Shown piece by piece: positions 1 to 9,044 of a DNA stretch of 64,000 bases. Numbering within the stretch: position 1 is the first letter of the stretch; each line of letters begins with the position of its first letter. A program made the translations under genes and the position numbers. Source of the DNA: Bacillota bacterium (GTDB taxonomy: Bacteria > Bacillota > Clostridia > Lachnospirales > Lachnospiraceae); assembly GCA_023421075.1 (NCBI GenBank), contig JAEZUM010000023.1, positions 114,852 to 178,851 on the forward strand, in the 5' to 3' direction. The notes under the pieces are model-generated. The model ran no database searches. It had not been told where the DNA came from and worked only from the letters and a program-made list of their open reading frames with translations.

Positions 1-431
1 AACACCTTCATGGCGTTCTCATCGAGAACCAGACCGGAGGCGGAAGGCGCAGGGCTTTCGTGCGCCTCATTTTGACGCTTTAGGACGATACGGACTTTGG
101 CAAGCAGTATGCTTAGAGAATAAGGCTTCTGAATATAATCGTCACCACCGATGTTCAGTGCAATCAGTACATCGTCCTCACTCTGCCTTGCGCTGATGAA
201 CAGGATGGGAATATTGGTGGTCTGTCTCAGCTTAACGCACAAGGCAAAGCCGCTCTCACCCTCCAGATTGATATCCAGTAATATTAACTTCACCTGATTG
301 TGCTGCAGAAATTCCAGACAGTCCGCAGAATTGGCCGCGTAAGCAGCAGATACGCCAAACATCTGAAAATATTCGCAGGTAGCCATTCCCAGTGCCGTCT
401 CATCATCAACAATTAAACAATCATACTCCAT
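1..431 (-). CDS. OmpR-type response regulator, receiver part (3' truncated by window edge)
   Basis: The reverse strand from the ATG at 431 encodes a receiver domain beginning MEYDCLIVDDETALG, with the acidic pair DD near residue 8, the phospho-acceptor Asp in LLDINLEGESG and the conserved Lys in DDYIQKPYS. After the receiver comes a linker rich in Pro, Ser and Ala and the start of a probable winged-helix output domain (GLVLDENAMKV). The reading frame stays open to base 1, so the C-terminus and any partner kinase lie outside the window. A GGGGG tract 8-12 bases ahead of the ATG is the likely ribosome binding site. It is transcribed divergently from the FAD/Rieske gene. Its target is unknown. 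Confidence 0.85.
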   Translation of the reverse strand, partial: MEYDCLIVDDETALGMATCEYFQMFGVSAAYAANSADCLEFLQHNQVKLILLDINLEGESGFALCVKLRQTTNIPILFISARQSEDDVLIALNIGGDDYIQKPYSLSILLAKVRIVLKRQNEAHESPAPSASGLVLDENAMKV

Positions 432-647
432 CCCAACATCCCCCAATCGCTATAAAATATCAAATAGCATCAATGAAACTATTATAATCCAGATAAAGGG
501 AAATGTCATTCTGAAAATAAACCGAAGTGCTTCGGAAAGCATAGTCTAAATTTGACTTGGATGGATTGAACTGTATGAAGAGAAGAGGTGTAGATATATT
601 GAATAATAAATCAGTATTTTGGTAAATCTAGCCTTGAGGTGAAAATA

Positions 648-2210
648 ATGCAGACAATATGGAAAGAAAACGGTACCTCTGTACGTGGAGGGACGGAACG
701 AGGTGAATCGCTCTGGGTCCAGGAGGAATACCGTTACGATCTGAGTAATGTTAAGATAACAAGGCCTACCCTGATGGAGAATATCAATACAGAGGTTGCA
801 GTTATTGGAGGCGGGCTGGCAGGAATCCTTACCGCCTATCTGTTACAGGAGAAGGGAATACCGGTTGTGGTATTGGAGTGCAGTGAGGTAGGAAGTGGTA
901 TGACGAAGAATACCACAGCGAAGATTACCTCTCAGCATGGTCTGATTTATAATAAGCTTCTGAGCTATAAGGGGGAAGAACGGGCCTGGGAATATGCCAT
1001 GGCGAATCAGAAGGCGATTGAGATGTATGAGGAGATCATAGGCCGGTTGAATATTGATTGTGAGTTCGAATTTATGCCCAATTACATCTACTCCAAGGAG
1101 AATGAGATAAAAATCCATATGGAGGTGGAAGCAGCAAAGAAGCTTGGCTTACCGGCTGAATTCACGAAGGAGACCACACTACCCTTCCCGGTAAAAGCAG
1201 CGGTCCGCTTTGACCGACAGGCACAGTTCCATCCGTTGAAGTTCTTGGATGCCATCGCGAATCAGCTGACAATCTATGAGAATACCAGAATCACCGAGGT
1301 GAGAAGCGATGGTACCATCTTAACAGCGGGCGGATGCGTCCGAGCAAAATCCATCGTTGTAGCAACCCATTATCCCTTTATCAATGCGCCGGGTTATTAT
1401 TTTATGCGGCTGCATCAGGAGAGATATTATCTGTCGGCTCTGGAGGGGTGTTATACCGGATCGAATAAGCGACTGGATGGTATGTATCTGGACGCTGATC
1501 CTCAGGGATATTCTCTGCGTAATTACAAGGATCTCGTCATATTCGGAGCCGTCAATCACAGATCGGGAGAATATAAGCCAAAGGATGCTTATCGAAGGAT
1601 TGAGGAGAGTGCAAGACGTTATTATCCGGAGGCAAAGGTGAAATACATCTGGTCTAACCAAGACTGTATGACGCCGGATTCCGTTCCGTATATCGGCAGA
1701 TATTCAGCGTCCACTCCGAATATCTATGTAGCCACCGGCTTTAATATGTGGGGTATGTCCAGCTCTATGGTCTCGGCGATGATCATTCGTGATATGATTA
1801 TGGGTAGGAGTAATGAATATCGCAAGGTATTCTATCCCAGACGATTGATGTTCTCCGGCAGCAGGAAAATGCTTATGGATGTGGGTGTGGTCTCAAATAG
1901 TCTGATCTCAGAGCATCTTAAGATACCACGTGACAGCCTGAAGGATATTAAGGTCGGACAAGCAGGCATCATCAACAAAAGCGGCCAGAAGTACGGTGTC
2001 TATCGCAAGACAGAGGACAAGTATTATTTTATCTCTACCAAATGTCCGCATCTGGGATGTAGCTTAGAATGGAATCAGAATGAATTGACCTGGGATTGCC
2101 CCTGTCATGGTTCACGGTTCGATTATCAGGGAAGGCTGATCAATAACCCTGCAATGAGGGATGCCTTTGACTCCTGTCAGAGGAAACGCAAATCGGGCAA
2201 TACTTTATAA
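648..2210 (+). CDS. FAD-dependent oxidoreductase with C-terminal Rieske [2Fe-2S] domain (YhfW-like)
   Basis: This is a two-domain redox protein of 520 residues. The N-terminal FAD-binding fold has the dinucleotide motif VIGGGLAGILTAYLL and a DadA-type body. The C-terminal Rieske domain has both ligand boxes, CPHLGC and CPCHGS, spaced as usual for a 2Fe-2S centre held by two Cys and two His. Order and length match the Bacillus YhfW family, whose substrate is unknown. I prefer the ATG at 648 because GAGG at 636-639 is correctly spaced; a GTG at 639 would overlap that site. The last 20 residues (after NNPAMRDAF) look unlike the usual Rieske end and may reflect a late frameshift. It is followed by a hairpin and tRNA-Leu. 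Confidence 0.85.
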   Translation: MQTIWKENGTSVRGGTERGESLWVQEEYRYDLSNVKITRPTLMENINTEVAVIGGGLAGILTAYLLQEKGIPVVVLECSEVGSGMTKNTTAKITSQHGLIYNKLLSYKGEERAWEYAMANQKAIEMYEEIIGRLNIDCEFEFMPNYIYSKENEIKIHMEVEAAKKLGLPAEFTKETTLPFPVKAAVRFDRQAQFHPLKFLDAIANQLTIYENTRITEVRSDGTILTAGGCVRAKSIVVATHYPFINAPGYYFMRLHQERYYLSALEGCYTGSNKRLDGMYLDADPQGYSLRNYKDLVIFGAVNHRSGEYKPKDAYRRIEESARRYYPEAKVKYIWSNQDCMTPDSVPYIGRYSASTPNIYVATGFNMWGMSSSMVSAMIIRDMIMGRSNEYRKVFYPRRLMFSGSRKMLMDVGVVSNSLISEHLKIPRDSLKDIKVGQAGIINKSGQKYGVYRKTEDKYYFISTKCPHLGCSLEWNQNELTWDCPCHGSRFDYQGRLINNPAMRDAFDSCQRKRKSGNTL

Positions 2211-2241
2211 GAAATAGAAATAATTCCATAGAACCCATCCG

Positions 2242-2286
2242 ATATATGCTTCGTTGGAGCAGTGAGATGCTGAGCGAAGCATATAT
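2242..2286 (+). terminator. Hairpin after the FAD/Rieske gene
   Basis: Arms ATATATGCTTCG and CGAAGCATATAT pair perfectly around a second short stem (AGCA/TGCT). It sits 31 bases after the stop codon. The T-tract is weak (TTTCGG), so termination may be inefficient. Confidence 0.5.
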
Positions 2287-2395
2287 TTCGGTGGAAGCAG
2301 TGACATCTGTGGATACCTAATTTCCATACCCGAAGGAGTGGAGGAATATGGGAGAGCTGCCACGAACAATTTGTATGGAATTTTTCAAAAAAGTG

Positions 2396-2424
2396 TTGCA
2401 ATTGTGTACTGACTCTGGTATAAT
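2396..2424 (+). promoter_or_regulatory. Promoter of tRNA-Leu
   Basis: TTGCAA and TATAAT boxes are separated by 17 bases. The -10 box lies about 45 bases upstream of the mature tRNA 5' end, so a short 5' leader is expected. Confidence 0.75.
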
Positions 2425-2469
2425 CTCTATTGTTCGCTTCATATGAAAGCGGACAAAACAATCGAGTTT

Positions 2470-2553
2470 GCAGTCGTGGCGGAATTGGCATACGCGCTAG
2501 ACTAAGGATCTAGTCCGGGTTTCTGGGTAGGGGTTCAAGTCCCCTCGACTGCA
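2470..2553 (+). tRNA. tRNA-Leu, anticodon AAG (reads CUU)
   Basis: This is a complete cloverleaf of 84 bases. The acceptor arms GCAGTCG and CGACTGC pair fully. The D-arm region is GGCGGAATTGGCATACGC. The anticodon stem CTAGA/TCTAG closes the seven-base loop CTAAGGA, giving anticodon AAG. A long variable arm and the T arm with GGTTCAAGTCC follow, and the discriminator base is A. The long variable arm and the 5' sequence are typical of class II leucine tRNAs. CCA is not encoded. The 3' half of this gene recurs at 11473-11531. Confidence 0.93.
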
Positions 2554-2564
2554 GTTAAAAAATG

Positions 2565-2599
2565 AGAATCATGACGTAAGTCATGGTTCTTATTTTTTT
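2565..2599 (+). terminator. Rho-independent terminator of tRNA-Leu
   Basis: An 11-bp stem (AGAATCATGAC / GTCATGGTTCT) with loop GTAA is followed by a run of T residues at 2591-2599. Confidence 0.85.
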
Positions 2600-2655
2600 A
2601 ATAAAGTGGGACTTGAACCCCTTGGTCAACGTCCCCTCGACTGCAGTTAAAAGTA

Positions 2656-2687
2656 GGAGTTAAGACGTAAGTCTTAGCTCCTTTTTT
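2656..2687 (+). terminator. Second terminator in the duplicated unit
   Basis: Stem GGAGTTAAGAC / GTCTTAGCTCC with the same GTAA loop as the tRNA terminator, followed by CTTTTTT. Confidence 0.7.
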
Positions 2688-2824
2688 CGTGTGGTGGGAC
2701 TTGATCCCCCTGGTTGCGTGAACGCTGTACGCGCTGCCCCTTCTACTGAATATAGATAGAATACACTCGCTTTAAGAAAATGAGAATATCATCAGGAGAA
2801 GCTGTTTTTTTGCCAACAGCCAGA

Positions 2825-5098
2825 TCAGGTGGAGGCTTTCTTTCGATACGCAGAGGGAGTTACACCATAGCATTTTTTGAAAACGGAGTAAAAATAGTTG
2901 ATATTCAAAATTCCTACTTCTTCACTGATTTTACTGATAGGCCGGTCAGTAGTACATAACAGTTCAGCGGCTTTTGAGGTTCTGACCTTGGTCAGATAGT
3001 CCTTAAAGGTGTAGGTTGTGATTAATGTAAACAGCTTGCCGAGATATGCAGGAGAGAAATTGAATTTTTCAGCCAGCATATTTAGGGATAAATCGGGATT
3101 AGCGTAGTTTTGGTCGATATAATCTTTTGCACGAAGAACCGTATCATGATTGAGATTTTTACGGTCATAGGATAAGTGACTGCATAGGTCCTTCAGAAAG
3201 CAAGTAAAAACTGCTCTTAAATTTTGCACGTTCTGACATCTGTCAATACTATCTAATTGATCCATAAGTCGTATGAAATCTTCACTATTTCGCTTGAAAG
3301 AAATTGAAAAATCATCCATGACAGACATAAGAGTATGTCGGAAATATGTTTTTGCAGTCTTAAAGGGTACATGGTTCAGGGTAGCTAAGGCTTGGTTAAA
3401 CTCTTCTGCACAGGCGTTTACATTTTCTGTTCGAACATATTCCGACAATCTGGAGTGCATGTCACTATAGTACAGGTCATAGTTCATAGCTTCCGGAGTT
3501 TCATTGAAGAAGAACACATGACCATAATGATTGGCACTTCGAGAGTTTATTGCGATACAAGCCTGTTCATAAATCAGGTTGATGTTAGTCCATGAATCTG
3601 TAATATTGCTTATACAGATGGTTGTATCGATACCGAATTTTTGATTCATGACAGTGGCGATGGTTTCCAGATTTTGATGTGTTTTTTCGGAGATCTTTGG
3701 GTTTTGCAAAGGAGTCAACACTACAAATTTGGACTCTGCTACGCAGATAAACTCTATGGTGCGGTCTATCGTAAGAAGCTCTCGTGTAATATTTTCCAAA
3801 GCGAAGTACCCAAGAAATATATCTTCTTGATTTGATTGAGGTACACATTCTATGAGAATTACTGCATAATACGGCGAATTCAAGTCGATTTTAAGCTGCT
3901 CATAGACAGGGAGAACTGAGCGCACTTTCTCCTCCTCTCCAAACAACAAATAATTTAGGTACATATTTTTCGATTGTTGAAAGGATGAAATCAATCCCTG
4001 CTCCAATTGATCTGCTTTGGAGTAGATCTCAGAAAAAGTATTACTAAGAAGTTCAAGTTCATCCGCTTTCTTTTCCTGAGCATCACTAGAAACATAGCTT
4101 TCGTAAAGATTTTTTATAGGTGTATACAAAGAAGAACTGACTCTGCGTGAAATAAAGTAGCCAAAAGCCAGCGTGCCCACGGTAAGGGTAGTTGTAATGA
4201 CGGTTAAGGATCCTAATCCTGCGAGAACGGTTCCATAAGGTAATATGTTATAGATAGTCCAGTCTGTTCCGGGAGCGTTAGCGTAGGTTACAAATTTGTG
4301 GATATTATTCTCCCAACCGGAAAATGAACCGGAGAGGGCTGTTGTGGTGTGAGCTGTTAAGATCTCTGGTTCAGATTGCTCTGATAGAACAGTGAAACCG
4401 TTTTGATCATGCGCTGCTACAACAGAAGAAATAGTGTTGCCTTGTGCATCCTTAATAACAATTTCCTGATGTTTTCCTAACGTGCGAATAGGTGCCAGAG
4501 CCTTATTAAAATAGCTATCCTGAACATCTAAAACGACCAAATCTTGGGAGTTGTTACCTGTTAAGACGATTCGAAATATAAATGTGTACACCATCGCTGT
4601 CTTATTTTGCTGCACGTTAAATTCAGCCCCAATAGGGCGGTAAAAACACACATACGGCAAATAGTCAAGATGTTCATAAAGTGTTTGAATATCCATTTCA
4701 TCCGAATAACCGGCATATGCACTGGATACAAAACGGTTTGTGGCACTGTTGTATAACGTGATATATCGCAAATATGGATTGGCAGTGCAAATAGAGCGTA
4801 TTTTTCCTCCGACTCTTGCTTCCTGTAACCGGTTCATCTGTGAACTGCAGAAAAAGGTTACGGTATCCGTGTCAGTACGGACCTGGTTCACTACAGCCTG
4901 AAGAGATTCGTACAGAATATCGGTAGCTACGCATACCTGTTCCAATTGAGAGATGGAATAGTCCCTTGTTTTGGAGATTTGAACACGGCTATACAGCAGA
5001 TAAAAGGTGATAGTAACCAATAAATCTATTGATAAAACAACCAAAAAGAAGGCTCTCAAATATTTCTGACCAAGTTTTTCTGTTTTTCGTTTTCTCAT
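2825..5098 (-). CDS. Membrane-anchored sensor / AraC-family transcriptional regulator
   Basis: This 757-residue protein has a first membrane segment at about 16-36, an extracytoplasmic sensing region of some 240 residues, and a second membrane segment near 280-305. A linker and GGDEF-like or coiled middle region follow, and the last ~105 residues form two AraC helix-turn-helix motifs (LSLNMLAEKFNFSPAYLGKLF and ISKISEEVGILNINYFYSVF). This one-piece sensor-regulator layout is common beside LplB/YtcP-type sugar transporters in Clostridia and Paenibacilli. It is divergent from the transport operon that starts at 5357, which it probably controls. The inducing sugar cannot be read from the sequence. 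Confidence 0.85.
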   Translation of the reverse strand: MRKRKTEKLGQKYLRAFFLVVLSIDLLVTITFYLLYSRVQISKTRDYSISQLEQVCVATDILYESLQAVVNQVRTDTDTVTFFCSSQMNRLQEARVGGKIRSICTANPYLRYITLYNSATNRFVSSAYAGYSDEMDIQTLYEHLDYLPYVCFYRPIGAEFNVQQNKTAMVYTFIFRIVLTGNNSQDLVVLDVQDSYFNKALAPIRTLGKHQEIVIKDAQGNTISSVVAAHDQNGFTVLSEQSEPEILTAHTTTALSGSFSGWENNIHKFVTYANAPGTDWTIYNILPYGTVLAGLGSLTVITTTLTVGTLAFGYFISRRVSSSLYTPIKNLYESYVSSDAQEKKADELELLSNTFSEIYSKADQLEQGLISSFQQSKNMYLNYLLFGEEEKVRSVLPVYEQLKIDLNSPYYAVILIECVPQSNQEDIFLGYFALENITRELLTIDRTIEFICVAESKFVVLTPLQNPKISEKTHQNLETIATVMNQKFGIDTTICISNITDSWTNINLIYEQACIAINSRSANHYGHVFFFNETPEAMNYDLYYSDMHSRLSEYVRTENVNACAEEFNQALATLNHVPFKTAKTYFRHTLMSVMDDFSISFKRNSEDFIRLMDQLDSIDRCQNVQNLRAVFTCFLKDLCSHLSYDRKNLNHDTVLRAKDYIDQNYANPDLSLNMLAEKFNFSPAYLGKLFTLITTYTFKDYLTKVRTSKAAELLCTTDRPISKISEEVGILNINYFYSVFKKCYGVTPSAYRKKAST

Positions 5099-5356
5099 AA
5101 ATCAAATCCCCCAATATCAGATTTTACAGAAATGATTAAGCTCAGTGTAGCAATAATAAAGCAGAAAAACAAGGTACATCAAGATGAAAGACGGATGAGT
5201 GGAGAAAATCGAAATTTTTATAGTGTTTATTAAGAGAGCACTTATTCGGAGAAAGCTAATTTCTGTAGTAATAGCGAGAAATAGCAGTTTACAGTGTTTG
5301 GCATCGATACCTATAATGACGATGAGATGCACAAACGAAAGGATTGATAAAGTCTT

Positions 5357-6301
5357 ATGAACAAGCTTGTAAAAACAAAGACCGAACGTAAGGGTAAAAT
5401 GTTTAAAGAACTATGGGAAAAAAGATTTCTGTATATGCTTGCATTACCGGCTGTGATATATTCTTTTGTATTTTCATATATGGCATTGCCTTATTTGGTG
5501 ATTGCGTTTGAAAAGTTCAATTACAAAAAGGGTATTTTCAGTGAGTTTGCCGGGTTGCGGAATTTCGAGTACTTTTTCAAATCCAGTTGGGCGTGGACTG
5601 TCACTCGGAACACTCTGGTGATCAATGTGTTGTTTTTGATTGTGGGAACTGTTTGTGCTGTGGCTCTTGCCATTATACTGAACGAGGTTAAGGCAAAAAA
5701 ATATTTGAAGATAACCCAGTCTTCTATGTTGTTTCCCTTCTTTATATCATGGGTTATCGTCAGCTATATGCTTCAAGGACTATTGGGAACGGAAAATGGA
5801 CTTATTAATAATTTGATATCCTCTATGGGAGGGCAAAGAGTAAATTTTTATTCCAATCCGAAATACTGGTATCCGATTTTATTGGTACTTAATATCTGGA
5901 AAACGACGGGTTATAATGCCATTATATATTTGGCTGCCATTACTGGTATTGATGAAGGCCTATATGAGGCAGCAGCCATTGACGGAGCAGGTCCTTTGAA
6001 ATGTATTCGCTATATAACATTGCCTCTTCTGATGTCTACCATTTGTATTATGACTTTGATGTCCATCGGACGCATATTTTACGGAGATTTTGGCATGATG
6101 TACGCAATTATCAGAGATAACAGTTCATTGATGCCTATCGCAGAAGTGATTGATACCTATGTGTACAGAACCTTTAAAAATACAGGCGATCCCAGTCTGA
6201 CCATGGCAATTGGCTTATACCAGTCTGTTGTTGGCTTCGTTCTGGTATTTACATCCAATTGGATTGTGCGCAAGAGATTTCCACATGGCGCATTGTTCTA
6301 A
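5357..6301 (+). CDS. Sugar ABC transporter permease, LplB type (CUT1)
   Basis: This is a 314-residue inner-membrane permease with six predicted membrane spans. The permease signature for docking the ATPase is present as EAAAIDGAGPLKCIRYITLPLL. The N-terminus (KRFLYMLALPAVIYSFVFSYM) matches LplB-type proteins. No strong ribosome site precedes 5357; an in-frame ATG at 5399, preceded by AAGGG, is a possible alternative start. It is the first gene of a permease-permease-binding protein-glycosidase run. No ATPase gene is nearby, so the system probably borrows a shared MsmX/UgpC-type ATPase. Confidence 0.88.
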   Translation: MNKLVKTKTERKGKMFKELWEKRFLYMLALPAVIYSFVFSYMALPYLVIAFEKFNYKKGIFSEFAGLRNFEYFFKSSWAWTVTRNTLVINVLFLIVGTVCAVALAIILNEVKAKKYLKITQSSMLFPFFISWVIVSYMLQGLLGTENGLINNLISSMGGQRVNFYSNPKYWYPILLVLNIWKTTGYNAIIYLAAITGIDEGLYEAAAIDGAGPLKCIRYITLPLLMSTICIMTLMSIGRIFYGDFGMMYAIIRDNSSLMPIAEVIDTYVYRTFKNTGDPSLTMAIGLYQSVVGFVLVFTSNWIVRKRFPHGALF

Positions 6302-6323
6302 TAAAATGAGGAGGGATATTAAT

Positions 6324-7235
6324 ATGGTATCAAATTTTCGGAAAAAAGGTAATGCAAAGATAAAGACCTATATAGGAGATCGAATCGGAAAGTATACAAT
6401 CTACCTTTTGATAACATTTATGGCTCTATGCTGTCTGTTACCCTTCATCCTCGTTATTATTGTTTCCTTTACGGATGAAAAGTCCATTACTGTTAATGGT
6501 TACTCTTATTTTCCCTTGATATGGTCACTACAAGCATATAAAGTATTATTTTCATCCGCTTCTTCTGTACCAAGAGCTTATGTAGTCACAGCAATTGCAA
6601 CGTTGGTAGGGACCTGTATTGCATCGATTATCACCTTTAGCGCAGGATATACTCTGGCCAACAAGCGATGTCGGTACCGCAATGGGTTATCCTTGTACTT
6701 TTATATCACCATGGTGTTTTCAGCTGGATTGGTACCATGGTATATGATTTCTAAAAAAATAGGTTGCTATGATAATATCTGGGCATTGATTGTACCTTCT
6801 CTGATGTTTTCACCCTTCAATATGTTTTTGGTTCGCAACTTTGTACGTGGAGTTCCGGATGCATTGAATGAATCAGCTCGAATTGATGGTGCAGGAGAAG
6901 TGCGTATTGCCTTCAAAATCTATTTCCCTATTTGTGTTCCGGTATTGGCAACGATTGCTTTGTTTTATGCGATTGGTTATTGGAACAATTATTTCAATGC
7001 GGTGATGCTGGTCAATGATCGAAATTTCTATACATTACAGATGCTGCTTCTGAAGATACAATCAGAAATTACTGCGATGTCAAAAGTCGCCCAAGGAGCA
7101 GTTCGCAACGGTTCTCCACAGGAGAGCTTCAAGATGGCTACGTCTGTAGTAACTATGGGGCCAATCATTCTACTATATCCATTTCTCCAAAAGTATTTTG
7201 TCAAGGGTATGGTTATCGGGGCAGTCAAGGAGTAA
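6324..7235 (+). CDS. Sugar ABC transporter permease, YtcP/CarC type (CUT1)
   Basis: This is the second permease half, 303 residues. It starts at the ATG at 6324 behind GAGGAGGG at 6309-6316, which is the right distance; an upstream extension in the same frame runs into the preceding gene and is not real. The ATPase-docking loop is ESARIDGAGEVRIAFKIYFP. The N-terminus has a short cytoplasmic stretch and then a membrane span (YTIYLLITFMALCCLLPFI). It pairs with the LplB-type permease 22 bases upstream to form the channel. Confidence 0.9.
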   Translation: MVSNFRKKGNAKIKTYIGDRIGKYTIYLLITFMALCCLLPFILVIIVSFTDEKSITVNGYSYFPLIWSLQAYKVLFSSASSVPRAYVVTAIATLVGTCIASIITFSAGYTLANKRCRYRNGLSLYFYITMVFSAGLVPWYMISKKIGCYDNIWALIVPSLMFSPFNMFLVRNFVRGVPDALNESARIDGAGEVRIAFKIYFPICVPVLATIALFYAIGYWNNYFNAVMLVNDRNFYTLQMLLLKIQSEITAMSKVAQGAVRNGSPQESFKMATSVVTMGPIILLYPFLQKYFVKGMVIGAVKE

Positions 7236-7314
7236 GATCCATCACTTACAACTGGTTAATACGGGGGGGAAGCCCGTTTAACATATAAAATTATTTTATA
7301 AAGGAGAGGTAAAG

Positions 7315-8913
7315 ATGAAACATGCAAAAAAAATCATGTGTCTGCTTCTAGTATTCGTATTGGGGATAGCTGCGCTGGCGGGTTGCAGTGGAAGCAAGGA
7401 AAACAGTACTGAAGAAAAAGCTACGACAAATCCGGTAGATGACAGTACAACATCAGAGGATGTTGAAGCCTCGAAAGATGACGGCAAATTACTTAAATGT
7501 CGTATCGTACAGCCAGGTACATTGCCTGCAGATTATGATACTGCCATTGCAGCTGTCAATAAGAAATTACAAGCAGACGGAGTTAATATTGAGGTTTCTG
7601 TGACCCGTATCCCCTGGGATTCCTATACGGAGAAACTGAATCTGATGCTGACTACAGGGGAAGAATTCGAGCTACTGCATGTTATGCAGGATGTTAAGAA
7701 TTTGTCTTCTATTGCGGGGATGGATGCAATAATCCCCATAGACGAGTATTTTGATAAGTATCCGAATCTGGTATCCAAATTCACGAAGGAGCAATGGCAG
7801 GGCACGCTTTACAATGGGAAACATTATGCTGTGCCATGTACATGGATATCCTTTGACAATGCAATGTCCAGACTTAATCTGCGTGCGGATGTTATGAGAG
7901 CGGTTGGATATGACGAATTCCCGAGTGACAGTGTTGATGATGTGATTGATCTGATGAAGAAGTCTCAGGACTACATTCTGGATGAGACAGGAATAAAGGC
8001 ATATCATTGGTTCCACCAGAATCAGGATACAGCACATTGGCTTCACAGAACATATGATACATATCCGTTCTATGTAGAAAACAGCCTTGGAATCGTTTTG
8101 GTTCGTCAGGATGGTACAATTGATTCCTACTATGAGTCTGAGGAATTCAAGAAGGATGCTGATACATATTACAAAATGTATAAGGAAGGTCTGATTAACC
8201 CTGATATACTGAATATGGACTCTCAGGTAAAGTATAGTTCCGCTGATCAAGGTGCTTTGTTACCATCTCAGACGTTTGATCCGTATCAAGGTGCAACAAT
8301 TATGAAAAACACTGATTTAGAGAATGTTGATGTTGATTGGTTCAGAATGAATCCTGAAAAGCCTGAGATGCTCTATACCTACTGCCAGAACCTGAATGCA
8401 ATTTCTTCTACTGCTGAGAATCCGGAGGCTGGTTTGATGTTTTTAAACTGGCTGTATGAAAGCAAGGAAAATCATGATTTGTTCCACTATGGTATTGAGG
8501 GTACACATTATAAGGCCGTTGGTGATGACAGAATGGAAGTGATTCGGGGTGAGGATGGCAACGCTCTTTACTTTATGGATACATGGATGACAGGTTATTT
8601 ACCGTATATGCGCTATGCAGAGGATACACCTGAAAATCATATCGAATACATGACCTACAAAGCTGACAATATCGTTGTATCCCCTGTAGCCGGATTCATC
8701 TTTGATGCGTCAAATGTGGAAGCAGAATTGACTAATCTTCAGACTGAAATCATTTCATCCATTTATCCGATTAAGGTAGGCATGGTTTCTTACGAGGAGA
8801 ATATTGATAATGCGATTGCAAAGTTAAAGGCGGCCGGATTGGATGCATATCTGGAGGAATACCGTAAACAGTTCAGAGCTTATGTAGAAGCTAATCCGGA
8901 TGTAATAAAATAA
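7315..8913 (+). CDS. Extracellular sugar-binding lipoprotein of the ABC transporter
   Basis: This 532-residue solute-binding protein has a lipoprotein signal peptide ending in the lipobox LAGC (Cys at about 23) and then an acidic, Ser/Thr-rich linker. The mature part has the mixed alpha/beta make-up of family 1 extracellular binding proteins of the YtcQ/LipO type. The ATG at 7315 has a good AAAGGAGAGG site. It would capture an oligosaccharide outside the cell and deliver it to the two permeases encoded just upstream. The GH3 enzyme downstream suggests a beta-linked gluco- or xylo-oligosaccharide; that substrate is inferred from context. Confidence 0.88.
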   Translation: MKHAKKIMCLLLVFVLGIAALAGCSGSKENSTEEKATTNPVDDSTTSEDVEASKDDGKLLKCRIVQPGTLPADYDTAIAAVNKKLQADGVNIEVSVTRIPWDSYTEKLNLMLTTGEEFELLHVMQDVKNLSSIAGMDAIIPIDEYFDKYPNLVSKFTKEQWQGTLYNGKHYAVPCTWISFDNAMSRLNLRADVMRAVGYDEFPSDSVDDVIDLMKKSQDYILDETGIKAYHWFHQNQDTAHWLHRTYDTYPFYVENSLGIVLVRQDGTIDSYYESEEFKKDADTYYKMYKEGLINPDILNMDSQVKYSSADQGALLPSQTFDPYQGATIMKNTDLENVDVDWFRMNPEKPEMLYTYCQNLNAISSTAENPEAGLMFLNWLYESKENHDLFHYGIEGTHYKAVGDDRMEVIRGEDGNALYFMDTWMTGYLPYMRYAEDTPENHIEYMTYKADNIVVSPVAGFIFDASNVEAELTNLQTEIISSIYPIKVGMVSYEENIDNAIAKLKAAGLDAYLEEYRKQFRAYVEANPDVIK

Positions 8914-8939
8914 ACATATAATCAGAATTGCTGTTTGTT

Positions 8940-8965
8940 AGGCGCGGGCACATCAGCTCGCGCCT
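8940..8965 (+). terminator. GC-rich hairpin between binding protein and GH3 genes
   Basis: Arms AGGCGCGGGC and GCTCGCGCCT pair with a six-base loop, followed by the weak tract ATAATTT. It may reduce read-through and so keep GH3 expression below that of the binding protein, or protect the upstream mRNA end. Confidence 0.55.
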
Positions 8966-8972
8966 ATAATTT

Positions 8973-9010
8973 ATGACAATAGAAAGTTCGTGAAGAATGC
9001 TTTCTATTGT
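8973..9010 (+). repeat. Dispersed hairpin repeat, copy 1
   Basis: Arms ACAATAGAAAG and CTTTCTATTGT enclose a 13-base loop containing TTCG and GAAG. Nearly the same element occurs at 56526-56563. Both copies follow a GGCGC-type hairpin and precede the first start codon of a downstream gene by 35-60 bases. Confidence 0.7.
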
Positions 9011-9044
9011 TTTGACGGGTGTACAGCATACGAGGAGAGAGAAT

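Larger units (their letters stand above)
2541..2720 (+). repeat. Diverged tandem duplication of the tRNA tail plus terminator
   Basis: Two consecutive units of roughly 90 bases share the same order. Each has the tRNA 3' tail TCCCCTCGACTGCAGTTAAAA (first at 2540, again near 2630), then a terminator hairpin with the core GACGTAAGTC (2565-2599 and 2656-2687), then GTGGGACTTGA(A/T)CCCC, which is close to the reverse complement of the tRNA T arm. The second unit has no tRNA body, so only the tail and terminator were duplicated. Confidence 0.7.

Noticed and set aside
7672..8250. A 192-codon open frame on the - strand within the binding-protein gene
   Set aside because: Opposite-strand shadow of a clear lipoprotein gene, without start signals or motifs.
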